A stretch of DNA of 64,000 bases, from NCBI GenBank assembly GCA_964030475.1, contig CAXIPT010000005.1, forward strand, positions 4,320,650 through 4,384,649, written 5' to 3'. The notes below the pieces were generated by a model that ran no database searches, had not been told where the DNA came from, and saw only the letters and a list, made by a program, of their open reading frames with translations. This DNA is from Tethya wilhelma. Its lineage: Eukaryota > Porifera > Demospongiae > Tethyida > Tethyidae. A program made the translations under genes and the position numbers. Below, one piece after another: positions 1-13,141 of the stretch (the first letter of the stretch is position 1; every line of letters begins with the position of its first letter).

Positions 1-1379
1 TTCAAGCTTCAGTTTGTGTCAACAAAAGTACTGCTGCTTTCACTAGTGCTTTAGCTAGCTTCACTTCACTAGTATATATACGTAGCTTGTCAAAATTTGC
101 TGCTCATTCAGCAACTTAATTATAAAGTCCAGTGTGTCCAGCTATCAATCAGTAAACGACCATTTCCAGTTGCAAAAGTTCAAGTGTGGCGCTATGGTCA
201 GTCGCGGCCCGAAAATGAGAAGCTTGAAGTAAGAAACAACCACTGAACAGCCAAGCAAACGATTTTTCTGACTTTTGTATGCAACTGTAACTATGAGTAC
301 CCTTTTATAGAAAGCAGGTAACCAAGGAGCGGCGCCTGTAGGTAACCATGCATGTAAACATTGCTCGAGGGATCTAAACTAGTCAGATGACACACACTTG
401 GGCTCTATGGCATACAATGACCTCAGCCCTCGGGCGCAAGCACCCTCAAGCTTCAGTGCATTATATGTCATAGATCCCTCTTGCCCGTGATCTAACTATT
501 ACAAAGGTAAGCCAGATAATGTATATACCTATACCATAAGCACAATGTCATGTATACCTTTGCTGCAATATGATATCCCAATATACTTGTGTCATGGCTG
601 AGAATTCTGCTACTACCTACGTGAAGAGTTGGACGCAACCTGCATTATTGGAGTAAGTTATAATTATTTGCACATATTACTTTAATTTTTACTTGCATGT
701 GCGGAATACAAACACATATGCCAATTAATCACCTAGATTAAGACAGTAAAAAACCCTCAATATGGAAAGTTGTTTTGAGTTCACAAATTTACCTAGCATG
801 ACTCACAAGCACTTAAGTTAGTTGATTGTTCCCAGCAAGTTCATGATAATATACATGCATGGCAGTATATATTATATATTTCATTACTTCTTTGTCACCA
901 AAGTTGGAGCCACTGAAATGAAATCCAACTGCCTTCATAGCTAGCCATAAAAAGTTGGAGCCACTGAAATGAAATCCATGCAACTACCTTCATAGCTATA
1001 GCTATATAACTTTGGTGAAACTAAAACTTAGTAGAATATGAAACCGTTGATAATTCAATGAAGCTGTTTAGAAACAATTGCACTGTTTTGTTTTGTAAAC
1101 ACTGGATAGTGGGGAGCTACACTAGTTGAATTAACTTCTTTGCAAAGAAACTTGCGAACAAGGTAGTGAGTCAGCTAGCAGAAACTTAACCAGTCTATAA
1201 GTGGAGCACATGCTGCATGCCCAGTATTTTCAAGTGCTTGCTGTCTACAAAGACTTGAGTCAAGTCGACTTCTTTGAAGCTTCAAAACAGCCAAAACTTG
1301 TGTATTATTCTTGCATGAAGATGTATATAATAGCATAATTATGTACTAATCTAAAATTCTGAAAAGCAGTTAATTGATT
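1..1379. other. No gene supported
   Basis: AT-rich, no splice-bounded coding stretch on either strand; the missing 3' exons of P450 A are not here. Only the short duplication at 903-1005. Confidence 0.5.
903..1005 (+). repeat. Direct duplication of about 45 bp
   Basis: AGTTGGAGCCACTGAAATGA followed by AATCC and CTTCATAGCTA occurs twice, at about 902 and 953. Confidence 0.75.
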
Positions 1380-2040
1380 GGTTAAATTTGCACATACAAT
1401 TGACTACATGTGCAGTGTAGGCCGACCCAATAGGGTGTACATTTTAGGCCTTGCATGCAGTTGGTAATCTGCGAGTGAGAGCCGGCCTCTGAGCAACTTT
1501 GAAGGTTTAATTTTGTTTGACTAGATTTTTATAGAGACCAACATTTTAATTGTATTGTGTCCATGGGACATTCGGCCCATTCCTACTATACTACCATATA
1601 CATATATGATTTTACTGTTGATCGTATACTGCTCTATATACATTGTCATTATTTACAGAACTATTATAAAAAAAAAAAAAATAAAAAAAATTAAAAAAAA
1701 TTAAAAAAAACTCACAAAAACTTTCTCAACACTAGAACAGAGTACTAGTGGGAAGCCACAATAGTGCCATTTTTGTTCTTCGAACATATACTTACGTACT
1801 TCCTAACTGACTCACTTGAAAAGGATTTTCAGACAACCAGAATCTGTTGAGCCAACTTTAACAGTATAAGGCAAGTCCTTTTCATGGGTACTACATTCCT
1901 TGATACTCTTTTTCATCTAGTTAATAGGCCTAAATAAAAACTAGAAAGCTTTGAAACTTAGTGTAATGCAGCCATCTTTGTAGGTAAAGTTCAAAGGTCA
2001 TCTATCCACGTGGTTCAGCTAAGAAGTGCATCAAAATAAC
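1380..2040. mobile_element. TAGGAATGGGC-family fragments
   Basis: TTGTATTGTGTCCATGGGAC and CCCATTCCTACTAT at 1548-1590, and the internal segment with TCACAAAAACTTTCTC, GGGAAGCCACAATAGTGCCA and CAGACAACCAGAATCTG at 1710-1860, match the family at 15.7 and 57.1 kb. An A-rich tract separates the pieces. Confidence 0.6.
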
Positions 2041-2327
2041 ACTGACTAGAATTTAGAGATGGATGTAAGCTCAACTTGAGACCATATCATTAGATTTTGT
2101 CCAATTGCAAGAACATGTAACCCTTGCTTTCTCTCGCCTCAACTAATTTGGCAAATTTTAATTTAAACTTGATAATTTAATAAGAGATGCATGTTTAAAC
2201 ACCCAATAACTGTCAATATTTTCTTAACTATATAGTTATATTGGTAGTCTAAAGAGATGTTAAGGTAAAGGAGCTAAAATTAATAAAGAAGTCCTCATTC
2301 AGTGCTTGCATGTATCTACATACATAC

Positions 2328-2509
2328 CTCATTGATTCCAGGATACATCCTTTGAGGTAGGGCATTGCTGCCAGCTGTTCAGCAGTGGGGTGTCTGGAGT
2401 CACCAAGGACTGACTTGATCTCAGCATAGAGCCTTTCTTGAACCTCAGGTCTTTTGGCTACTTCAAATATTGTGAACACTCCTTGATTAGCTGTCTGCAT
2501 GATTGCATG

Positions 2510-2559
<50 letters not shown>

Positions 2560-3230
2560 TGGAAGTTACTAAGCACCAGTAATATTTCAAGATTTTATAC
2601 TGAAACGCTTACTAGTGCACCTTAAGAATAGTACTACACTGTAGAATATCCTATAACTCGATTGATTCATCTTGTACTTATTTCACTTAGTCAATTATGA
2701 AACTTTTAATTCAGACGTTTCGGTCGCTACTGTTCAGCAGACCATCATTAGTGAATATGGTGTTAACAGAAAATAATGAGGCTTAAATACTATGATTGAT
2801 GGGGAATGTACGATACGGGGGTGGGGCTGCACGAACATTACATAGAACACGGAAGGGACAAAGGATCCTATAACCCCCGGCATAGAGTTATAGTGGTATA
2901 GTTGTTTTCCTGTGTGTGCTTAGACTAGTGTGGTCAACGACGAAATTTTCTATATATTTGTCTGTCGTACGTCCTTTCCGCTGTTTAAATGTAGTTTATG
3001 TTTATGACGATCATTGCCTGTGCATATATCTCAATCTAAGGATTTACAGAGATTTCTATTTTAATCGACTATATATAGTGACACAGTTCCTTTATAGGTG
3101 TATGGGGGCATTCAATGCATGGTCAAGTGCTGCACACTATATAAGGGCATGCAACTAGTTCATTTGCCATTGACCCCCTGTGACCGGCAATTAGCTTTAA
3201 AAACTTAATATTGGTTGCTAGGCAATGGCA

Positions 3231-3283
<53 letters not shown>

Positions 3284-6200
3284 CATGCTTACAGTGTCAA
3301 CTCCAGCACTAAACATGTCAGCTGATTGTGAGATGTATTCTTCCTTTGTCAGCTTTCCCTCTCTCAGCCATTGCTCCAGTAGTCCTGGTACTTCACTCTC
3401 TTCACCCGCTTCAACACGCTGAATAACCTCATTGGCATACTTTGAACCAACATCCATCATTCCCTGTGAACAGGAGATTAATCATACTTAACATTTTTCA
3501 ATGCATGCATGCAGTTTATGCAACAATAAGTACCTTGACATGTGTCAGTTTATTCACAGTATACTAATAATATAATCAGCTCATAATAATTATTAGTACA
3601 CGAACTATTTGAACTATTTATTGCTCATTACATGCAGTCATATATCAAAGGATTGTGGGCAGTGTACTGTATTTCTAGTATAATTGAGTGATATCCGTGG
3701 ATGAATATGACTCAGAGAGTACAGTAAAGAAAAAAAGAATATCAGAGACGAAGAGGGATGTCTATCCTATTTTGGTAGAAAAATAGTGCTAGATCATCTA
3801 TAAACTGTTAATGTATTAAAGATCAAGATAATTAACTATCCTATTTTGTTTGGTAATCAGTTTTTTGAGTGACTTGACTAGTACCGTATATTGGGAGAGT
3901 TTCATGGGGAATAACCTTCGCGGGGTTTTCATGGATCACTATACACTTTCCCACTATACAGTATAGTACTTAACATGTGAAGAATCCAAATTGTGTTTCT
4001 CCATGTACAAATTTTTTTTTCGTTTACAACAAGGAGTAGTGAGCTGTTCTTTGATTGGCTCTTTTCCTGGTGCCTTTTAGAAACAGAAGTCAATTATACT
4101 GGTCCAGTGATAAAATAACTTAGCATGCAACAACAACAAAGGAGTTATACTATGTAAATGCCATAATGCTATGACAGTAGTCAATTTGATTGTATATATA
4201 TATAGTTTGAAGCGAGAAAAGAAGCAAATTAAGTTGTGACGGATTTCTTACTAATAAAGTGAAGCTATACTCAATAAGGGATATTATACCCATTTCAAAC
4301 CGTACCATATTATATCAAGGCTGAGTGTAGAGTATCATGGGTAATACTTATACACGTCATCTCCAAAAACTGCTATATTGACATTATTTTTATGCTTGAG
4401 CTTTGCTGACCATTAATTTTTATACTAAACCTAGAAGTCACTAGTAGTACACTGAATGCAGGGAAATTTCATCACGCATATTTAGCAGACTGCTTATTGT
4501 CATGCAGGTGATTGCTGGTAATCATGATCATTCTGCAAGAATCACAGTGGCAGGCTAGTATTAAACTCTCACCTCTTCTGGTACTAGCCAGAGGAATTTC
4601 AAGTACGGCAACCAGTCTGAGTGAGTACTCCAGTGGCTGTGCTCTGTGCGTGCTCTCAATAGCGCTTGCATGCACATGTTCATTGACATCGATCGTTAAA
4701 GGTCATCAAATTCAAATGTAGAAGTCGTGTAGGGCCAAAAATTGTGAAAGTAACAACCAATTAAGCATCATAACAAAGGATTAAAATGCCGCAATGATAT
4801 TCTGGTTACATACCTTGTGCTAAGGCGCTCAGCAATTACCATGGTAAAGTATATACCAAGATTAAACATAAAAAGATTAAAACGTATTTAATTATTATGG
4901 TACTTATCCATGTACATACCTGATATGCACCCACAACTCTTCTGTAGACTTTTGTTGGAAACAACTTGAACAGTGGAGGATTGACTATTAACTCAATAAG
5001 ACTGGTCAAGAGAGTAGACACAGACTCAGCCAGTTTAAGACCATCTTCACTAGGTTGATCAACAGCACGGATGTCAGCACCAAACACAAACTTTCCAGAT
5101 ACTGTATATACAAAGAGAAAAGTAATCTATAATGAAAATTAAATGTAAAATTATTGGCCATGCCTTTGATGTAACTATAACTATTTTAAGATGATATATT
5201 ATATTACGCAAGTAGTAAAAAATTTATAAAAATGAGAAGTGTAGGAATGGGCAGTGTGGTAAAAAGCAATGAAACAAGGCAAGTCTCTGAATTTCGGCAC
5301 ATGACTACTTCATTTTCATGAGTCAATTGCAAGTTCGAATTCCACCATTCAATGATATATTGTTAGCCATTTGGCTAATGAGTCAATGTAAGCAATCACT
5401 TGATTAATTTAGATAAAGTAACAAGCATATGGAATGTAGGTATACATAGTAGCGTATGAGCTAGAGTTGGGGACAAAAAATGAAGTAGTCATGTGCCAAA
5501 ATTCAGAGACTTGTCTTGTTTCATTGCTTTTTACCACACTGCCCATTCCTACACTCCTCATTTTTATAGCATTTTATTACTTGTTCATTCACTTTTGAAA
5601 CACTACGTAAGGTGCTCAATTGCATGGAGACAATCACACAGCAGAGACTAGTCAGTCTCTACAAAAAGCAGAAGTGTACATTTGATGCGCATGCGCACTA
5701 TAAGCATGCAACCATGTGGTCTATTGACAACCTTTACCTACATCAATAGGCTAAATAAAAAGTACAGTATTTTATATCGAGAGTTTCAAAACTGCCTAGA
5801 TTTTGTTTGCTGCCTTTTCGCCAGCTAACGAATCGAAAAGGATGTACTGTGCATGAAATGAAGTCCCACTATATATGGTCAAAGTTGGCTCATTGCCTTT
5901 TGTTTGTCTGGAAATCATGTTAAAGTAATGTCAGTTAAGGAAGGAAGGAAGGAATGGGAGAGCAAAATTGCACTCTTGTGGCTTCTTACCAGCGCTCTCT
6001 CTCTCTCCAGAGTGCTCTGGAAACTTTCTGCGGCCTGTTTTCTTGGTTAATACTGTAACAGTAAGCAAACTGTCTGGGGGAGGTTAAATGCACTTGAAGC
6101 CTTAGCTTTCTTTCCCTGAAAGTTTATAAGCATGAACATTTTGTATTGTGTCAATGGGACAGTCAGCCCATTCCTACTATATGTACTACCATATGTATGA

Positions 6201-9200
6201 TATGCATGTATGGGCACAATGGTCACGTCCACAACTCTTTAAAGTGGATAAACATAACAATAGTAACACTAGGAGCTTATGAGCATTGTGAAGCTCACTA
6301 GCTAATAAGATCATAAACTCCTGGTAACATACATTCCACTAGTAGCATTCTAGTAGGATGGGCCAAGTCATCCAGTCTTCCCTCCTCATCTAGAGATGAC
6401 TCAAGGTAGTCAGTGAAACGATAGAGAATATCATTCATTCCAGGGATGTAGGAGTAGACAACTTTTGGAAGAGTTTGTTTTCCAATAGCAGCTCGCTTCC
6501 TCTTCCACTCAGGACCATCACTATAGAATGTATACAAGAAAGTCGGTAAAACCTGATTGTGACCCTTTCATCACAATAGCATCTTTTAAATCTCATATAA
6601 TGCTAGAGTACATGCATTTAATATTAGTATTACTGAGCTGGCAATGAAAGGCATTTATGTAATCTTAGACAACATGGGTAGGTTGTGGGGGAGAGGGAGT
6701 TCTGTGGCTAAGACTCTTTTTGCTACATCGAGTCCTCTTTTTGTCTACAGGAAGAATTCTTCACACACTCTAAGAAGCATTTCATCTTGTTTTTTTTTAT
6801 CATTTGGCCATTCCTGTGTCTCATAACATTTCCATGCCAGTTCAAGTGTTGTAACTTGTTCTTATTTTTTCACACTTAGAGAACTCAAGTATACTCTTAG
6901 ACTAACTGAATTTATTTTTCTTGAGATTTTAGTCTACCTCGGTTTGCCTTAACCAGTAATGGCTGGCTATTCTCTGGCTCAGTACTGATATGATACATTT
7001 GCTTAGAGTTTGACCTAACTGTCATTACCTCTTACGATACATCAGTACTACAGTGCATACATATACTATAATGTGCTGGTTGAGTGGGCCGAGGGTTGGG
7101 CACCAGCATGCAGTGAAGCACACATTGCAGGATCTGCATGACTTCACTGACTATAAGCTGTGGCATGTAAATCTAGCCCCGTCTACTTTGATATTATATA
7201 TTCACAGTAAGGAAGGCCCCCTTTGACCTTACACTCACAGCAGAGGAGGTACGACAGTCATGTTGACTGCTGAGCAGGCACTAATCAAACTAGCAGTAAT
7301 TAGCACATGTGTGCACATTGATGAGTATATATGACGTAATATCATGCAGTGCACTGTTTTTGAAAGATGCATGTGCACTCACAGTAAGGAAGGCCCTCTT
7401 TTGACCTTACATGTCTGTCCATTTATAACTAGATTTAATTTATCTGAAGAATGCGGGTAACTCTATAGATCGGAGGCTTTTTAGCTTCTTAGCTTTGAGA
7501 CTATACATCCATCAATAACGCCCAGTATAGTGTGTGTTACCTAGAAATAAGAGTCTTGGCTCTGTTGGCTTTGCTGCTTGTGCTTGGATAGGTAAGTAAC
7601 TGAATTGATTATAATTATTATTTTAAATTTAGTGAGATAATACTTTGTATAACAATGCAGTTGTGTGCATGTAGTTTTTAATTGTTCATCATCAAGTTTT
7701 ACGGGCATTCAATCAATTTCTGGTGTAAACTGAGTTTTTCAGAGATTATTGTCTGGCCACAGCTCTTGATTGTAGGTTGGAATTTAATATACACTGTAGA
7801 TTGTGCTTGACTAACACCTAATTTGCATAGCTGGGCCTTGTTACATAGTGAAGTTTCACTACAGTATAATTATAATGGTTCTTTGGGTTGTATATATGAA
7901 TGTTTTATTGTGTAGTTCAGAGTGCATTCTAGTTGAGTGCACTGAGACTTATGCAGGAGTGTTCACTTTATTTAGCCTCATTTCCAGGATCTCTCCTCAG
8001 CACTGGGCAGACTTGCTGGACAGCGAGACTATTAAATTTTCAACACAGCCAGAATTTTTTAAAGGTAAGCTGTGGATTCCAAAAAATTGACTGTGTGGAA
8101 AAGGACTATCAACTTCAATTCTAAATATCTAGCAACTTAGCTAGAGAGAGTCTTCTGACCCCTCTCTCCTCAGAATTAATATAAAAGGAGAAAAGGGGCT
8201 GCTGGGCACAAGACTAGGTAGCAGCAGTCTGATAACTGATGCCAAAAGTAGGCATGCAGAGTCATTGACTGCACTACATTATGCCCACGTGCAATTTTCA
8301 CCATTCTACCCTGTACTATCCCCATATAATCTCGGATACCAGGCTCCCCTTCTCCAGAGGAGGTACGACATGAGTATGCCTTTGCTGAACTGGCAAGTCT
8401 GTTATTGCATTCCAATCATGTGACTGCAATACTTTACAATGAAAGTTAACCATGTATACCTGCTTGCTATAGCTCAGCAAAGGCACACTTGTGTTGTACC
8501 TCCTCTGCTCCTTTTATTTTCCATGAGTGAAAGGTCAAAGGGGAGCCTGGGGACAAGGCTACTATTATACTACACTCACTCAAATGCAAAAGGACAAGAA
8601 AGTTTCATTCCACTATCAATAATCCACTTTAGCCTTGGTCCTGTAACCAAGTCTCTTTTTGGATATTTCCCTTCTGCTCTCAACACCATCTCCAGAGCAT
8701 TTGGGTCCTTGAACACCACTGTAGAGCCACCTGTCATAAATGAGTGAACATTTTTTGCCAATATAATTATGCTGGCATACAATTTTACTGAGCTGGATCT
8801 TCAAGGCAAGACATCCCTATAGTCTCACGAAGCCAGACCCTCACACTTGCAAAATGATTACGTCATGCTGTGCATTCATAAAAGCGTCCTAAAAGTAAGA
8901 CACAAACCGGCATTTTCTAGAGGAAAAAGAGAACAAAAATTAACTTTGAGAGACTCTTAGCTTAGTGAAGCTGCAATCCTATATAGCTGCAAATGATGGC
9001 AAATAGATATTAACGTGTCTTGTAACTCTTAGACTAGGCATCACGGGACTTGCTCCTAGATCCTGAACAAGCAGTTAACTAGAGGTTATGCATAGGACGT
9101 GGTCAAAGACTGGAAGCCACCATGTTTGAGGGCATTTTGCAATTGGCAGCTGCCACATTATAATTGATTTTTCTCTGAATTATAATATTTTGCTCTGCTG

Positions 9201-12124
9201 AGCTGAAGCAACGGTGGATATCTGCTAGTTTTTCAAGAGCTTGGACAAAAATATAGCTTCTCTTTATGCCATCCAACTGTTGATCGAGCACCAAGGTGAG
9301 CAAATAAGACAAAAAAGCATGCTACAAAAGTTGCTGTTTTGTATTACTGACATACGGTGCATGGTCAACTTGCCCTCACACATGGCAAATTGTCTCTGTT
9401 GCTAAGGGACACGCCCTTAGTTTTACTTCCAGTGTACAACCTCTATGAATCATTTGGCAATCCGATTGGCCCCAGTTACAACAGATTTCTGTTGCTGTAT
9501 GGTACAAGATCAGGTATGCACCAGAAGTAAAACTAGGGGCATGTCCGGGATATAATATATAGCAACAGTTTTAACACATTTACATAGTCTACAGGGGCGG
9601 ATCCAGGATTCTGAGATTACTGGGGTTGTAAATAATGCGAAGCACGGCGAAAATTTTTAAGTAGCCACGCCCACAAATTAACGTAGCCCCGCCCCCAAAA
9701 CGTGGCCAGCCACGCCCGTTTAGTTCAAAGTACACCGTTAGCAGCGATTTCTCAGCGAGGTAAGTATCCACGTAGCCGTCCAGGCTTTGAGGCTGGCGCT
9801 AAAACGCTAAATATATTTATTTCTGCCTATAAACTAAGCTTCAGCGGCAGTAGAAACAATTTATTACATAATTTAGCTGAGCATGAGTACAAAATTTCCA
9901 ACACAGTTGACTCGTTTTGGGGGGGTTGTAACCCCCTGAACCCCCCCCCTAAATCCGCCCCTGGTCTAGGGATTTTAAAGCCAAGAAATAGCTAAGACTT
10001 GGCTCACCCATGGCTCTACTCATTTTACCATGCACTTTCCAGCCTAGAATCAACATGAAGCTCGATCTTCTGGGTGTCTGAATTCAGTGGAGTGGAGTGG
10101 AGCGGTGGATTACTGGAATGGAATACTGGACTGGAGCACTGGAGTGTTGCAGGCAACATCTAGAATAGATGACCTTTACCAATTTCCCAACTTTTCATAC
10201 TAATGTGTTTGTACATAAAATAAAGATTAGAGTCTTGCAATAAAAATTGCAGTTAGCCAATATATGTTCATTCTTTTTTTAGAAGCTCTGTGTGAACAGG
10301 GAGTAGTTGGACAGCATATACAAACTAATGCTTTCAGCATTACTGTCTTTGACTTTGTTGCTGGATGATATACCTCATACCTACAGTCACAATTAAAATA
10401 TCTTATGACGAACACTGATTGAGAATGAGACTTTAAGCGTTTAAAAAGTAAAAAGGAAAAAAAGAGGAAAAAAAGCTTACGTATAGGAGAGCCTGATTAT
10501 ATGCATGGGACCAGCCTCTGAAATTCAACAAAGCGACTATATTAGTGAGAACAACCCAAAAGATATGAACAAACGTAAATCAGACAAATCGCTGATGTAT
10601 AATTTATACACTAACCTATATTTGTCTCCAGGCTGGGAGAAGTTTTACAGGAAACCTGTCCTCATGGACAGTACCGGCCAGTGGACCATTGCTTGGATGA
10701 GCATACCAAACGGTATGTATTCTGGAAGCATAGATGACCCTATTTTGTTGGATGATACCCTACGTTCAGCTTGATGGAACAAAATTCACATACACTGCGC
10801 CAGTCCAACGCAAGACTTGTACACATGCACAGTTAGCTAGCTATATGGCTGTAACATATTAGCTATCTAGACGACCTTTACCTTAAGGTATAACAAACAG
10901 ACTAAAGACTAACAGTCTGTAGAAACAACGATCAATGAGCTTCTGCAAGTGTATATAAAGGAAAGCAAATGTGGCTAGATATTATACGGATTCTATCACT
11001 CCAGTACTCCAGTCCAGTAATCCATTCCAGTATAATCCACTGCTCCACTCCACTCCACCGAATTCAGACACCCCGATCTTCTACACCATGCTGATCTCCA
11101 ACAGTCGTACAAAACACATGCAGGAGGGCCTTTCCTTGTTCCAATCAGCCGTCTTCTCTAAATTCTTGTCCATACAAAACTGCTTTTTCAAAACCTTGCA
11201 AATGCTCAAAACCACAGGAATTTAATTATTGCGTGACATAAGTACAGGAGTGATATTGAAGCCAGCAAATTTAGGTTTCTAGTATAGCAGCTGCTATGAA
11301 AATTCCAATTTGAACACTTAAGACCTTTGACTGGCATTACTGGACATGTATGGCATTCCTGGCCTGGGCGACACGAAAGTGCTGGGGTTGATTGAGACCA
11401 GCACCTTTTCCGCATGCATGCAAGGAGCTGGCTAATGCCGGACTATCAACAGGCATGAAACCTGACCTCACTGTGTAGCGCCCGGTTTGTTGGGCGGAAA
11501 AAGTGTGAGGGTCTGGCTTCACGAGCTAGACTAAGACACTTGCAAGCAACAAAACTGGCTGGCCTGTGCCCTGAAGATTTTAATGGTTACGTCATGTACG
11601 TCAGGTCACAGTATACTTCATCACTGAGTTGGCAACTTGGCATGCATAGCGGGAACGCTGTGCCTCTAGGCCCGGGTCCGTATACTAAGCTAAATATACC
11701 GTAGTCAATGGAACCGTGACTCTATTTCGCGCTACAAAGTGTCTCGAGACACGGTAGTCCGTATACTTTCCTATTGATTTTGTATTGCCTGTTTATAGTA
11801 TCCGGATTTACTGGCACTCTAGCGTGCAGGCACCTAGTTAACTCACAAACCTGGTACTTGATACTTGAATATATCTCCATATTTCATAAAACATTCTCTG
11901 TAGTAGTCCTCTAGTCCATGGATGTGTTTAAACAACTCCAGTATATTTCCAACAACTGGTAGTGGTTTGGGTCCGGGGATAGCGCTAAAAGGTTTCACAT
12001 GATCCAACCCGTCTTGGTTCGATTTCTGAGCAGATGGAACTGTAGTAGATGTTCGGAATAATGCTGCGGGTATGTCTAGGGGTTTACTTAGAAAGCGTAG
12101 ACAATAACGAAGGTACTGCATCAT
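2328..12124 (-). CDS. Cytochrome P450 gene A, mitochondrial clan, exons 1-6 (3' end not in window)
   Basis: Exons in transcript order: 12124-11851, 8730-8580, 6520-6333, 5101-4920, 3463-3293, 2494-2328. All have GT/AG borders and compatible phases. Exon 1 carries the proline-rich hinge AIPGPKPLPVVGN after an Arg/Ser/Thr-rich, non-hydrophobic N terminus that looks like a mitochondrial presequence rather than an ER anchor. Exon 5/6 make the I-helix AGVDTT oxygen-activation motif, and exon 6 ends in the K-helix ExxR (ESMR). Heme ligand and C-terminal exons are not found between 1 and 2327, so they lie outside the window or are lost. A mono-oxygenase role at the inner mitochondrial membrane, fed by adrenodoxin-type electron transfer, is inferred from the clan. 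The start chosen is the first Met of MMQYLRYC; an in-frame Met lies 10 codons upstream. Substrate unknown. Confidence 0.85.
2511..2552 (+). repeat. (TG)21 microsatellite at intron 5 3' end of P450 A
   Basis: In transcript sense it is (AC)21, ending 14 nt before the acceptor AG of exon 6. Confidence 0.95.
3237..3282 (+). repeat. (CA)23 microsatellite at intron 5 5' end of P450 A
   Basis: In transcript sense it is (GU)23, starting about 10 nt after the exon 5 donor. Confidence 0.95.
5225..6215. mobile_element. TAGGAATGGGC-family composite element
   Basis: GTGTAGGAATGGGCAGTG, then CAATGAAACAAGGCAAG and TTTCGGCACATGACTACTTC; the inverse of this 85-bp arm recurs at 5478-5560. A long arm then runs to a second end GCCCATTCCTACTA at 6160-6180. 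Lies in P450 A intron 3. Confidence 0.7.
8355..8507. mobile_element. 153-bp AGAGGAGGTACGAC MITE, diverged copy
   Basis: CAGAGGAGGTACGACATGAG at the left and the inverse of the family end at the right, with more mismatches than the 28.6-kb copy. Sits just downstream of P450 A exon 2. A solo end of the family is at about 22352 in the intron of the eh1 gene, another near 7243. Confidence 0.75.
9592..9963. mobile_element. CAGGGGCGGATCC-ended element with 5-bp duplication
   Basis: CAGGGGCGGATCCAGGATT at the left, inverse AATCCGCCCCTG at the right. GTCTA at 9587-9591 and 9964-9968 forms a 5-bp target duplication. hAT-like termini of this type are widespread, but hAT elements usually give 8 bp, so the superfamily is open. 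Confidence 0.6.
10030..11095. repeat. Foldback with GGAGTGGAGTGGAGC arms
   Basis: Left arm 10045-10150 (GGTGTCTGAATTCAGTGGAG, GATTACTGGAATGGAATACT) is matched inverted at 10990-11090 (CCACTGCTCCACTCCACTCC, GAATTCAGACACC). The 840-bp loop holds no supportable gene. Confidence 0.65.
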
Positions 12125-12773
12125 CTTGTCACGTCTTGTTCTGCACACAAACACTACGATGGTATACCGGAAGCAGTGTTACCATGCAGGCTGTCCCTAG
12201 ATCAAGCAGAGCAAAAAAATTCCTTTTTTTGGTAAAATTTTATAAATAGAAAACACACTAACCATTAGAACGTTATCCATGGGGCACGTGATCCGTTTTA
12301 CGTAATAAAATTTCGAACTTTCATGGTCCCAGCTCAGCATCTCCCTAACGCAGAGATGAATCAGGACTTTGATTATCATAACATATAGTAAATCTTATGA
12401 TACAGCTCCTCCCTCCAAATGCCCCCAGACTGAGATGTGTATTTCACTTCAGTATCAAGCAGGCTACAGTGACAACTGCATGACTAGTGACTGAGTCACC
12501 AGCTCACAGCAGCCTGCTACTGGCTCAGTGAGTCTGGCTTGCCAGACTACTAGCTCCACGGCAATAGCTAGCTACACACACCAACTCAAATGTAATTTGT
12601 AGAAATATGGAAAAATGAGAACAAAGTGACAAATAAAAACAACATTAGAAATGTAATGAGACACAGGAATGGCTAAATCGTAAAATAACGCAAACAAGAT
12701 GGAATGGCTGTTAGAGTGTGTAAGGAATTTGGATGTTTATAGATATACGATGTCATGTACTATTTAATTAGCA

Positions 12774-12947
12774 TACCGTATAGCCGGAAATATTGACGGT
12801 CAAAACTTGAAATTTGACGGTTTCACTTTGCTCCGCAGAACGTAAAATAAAAATATTAACGATTTTAAATTTGATGATTACGGATTTGGACTTTGACCGT
12901 CGAACCGTCAAATTAAAATCCCCATCAATATTTTCGGCTATACGGTA
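12774..12947. mobile_element. 174-bp TACCGTA-ended palindromic MITE
   Basis: TACCGTATAGCCGGAAATATTGA at the left (first 20 bases identical in inverse at the right: AATATTTTCGGCTATACGGTA). Interior repeats GACGGT and its inverse. Confidence 0.75.
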
Positions 12948-13141
12948 GTTATTATCAAAGAATTACAGGTTTCATCAACACTGAATACTATGAGACATAT
13001 ATGCATGTTCTATATTCAACACACTTTACTACCATAACACAAAAATTATAATAATTATTATTATATTGTTCACTGCATGCAGTATCCAGACTGCCAACTA
13101 TAATTATTATAGACAGTTAATACATGTTTATGATTATACAG

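Larger units (their letters stand above)
8820..11533. mobile_element. 2.7-kb nested inverted-repeat element in P450 A intron 1
   Basis: Left end TAGTCTCACGAAGCCAGACC and right end, inverted, with a 4-6 bp insertion, through CTCACACTT; about 30 bp. Carries a GGGGCGGATCC element (9592-9963) and a foldback (10030-11090). No transposase frame seen. Confidence 0.55.

Noticed and set aside
3218..3460. Protein frames rich in Val-Cys or Thr-His repeats across dinucleotide tracts
   Set aside because: These are translations of (CA)n/(TG)n; the real exon ends at the donor before the tract.
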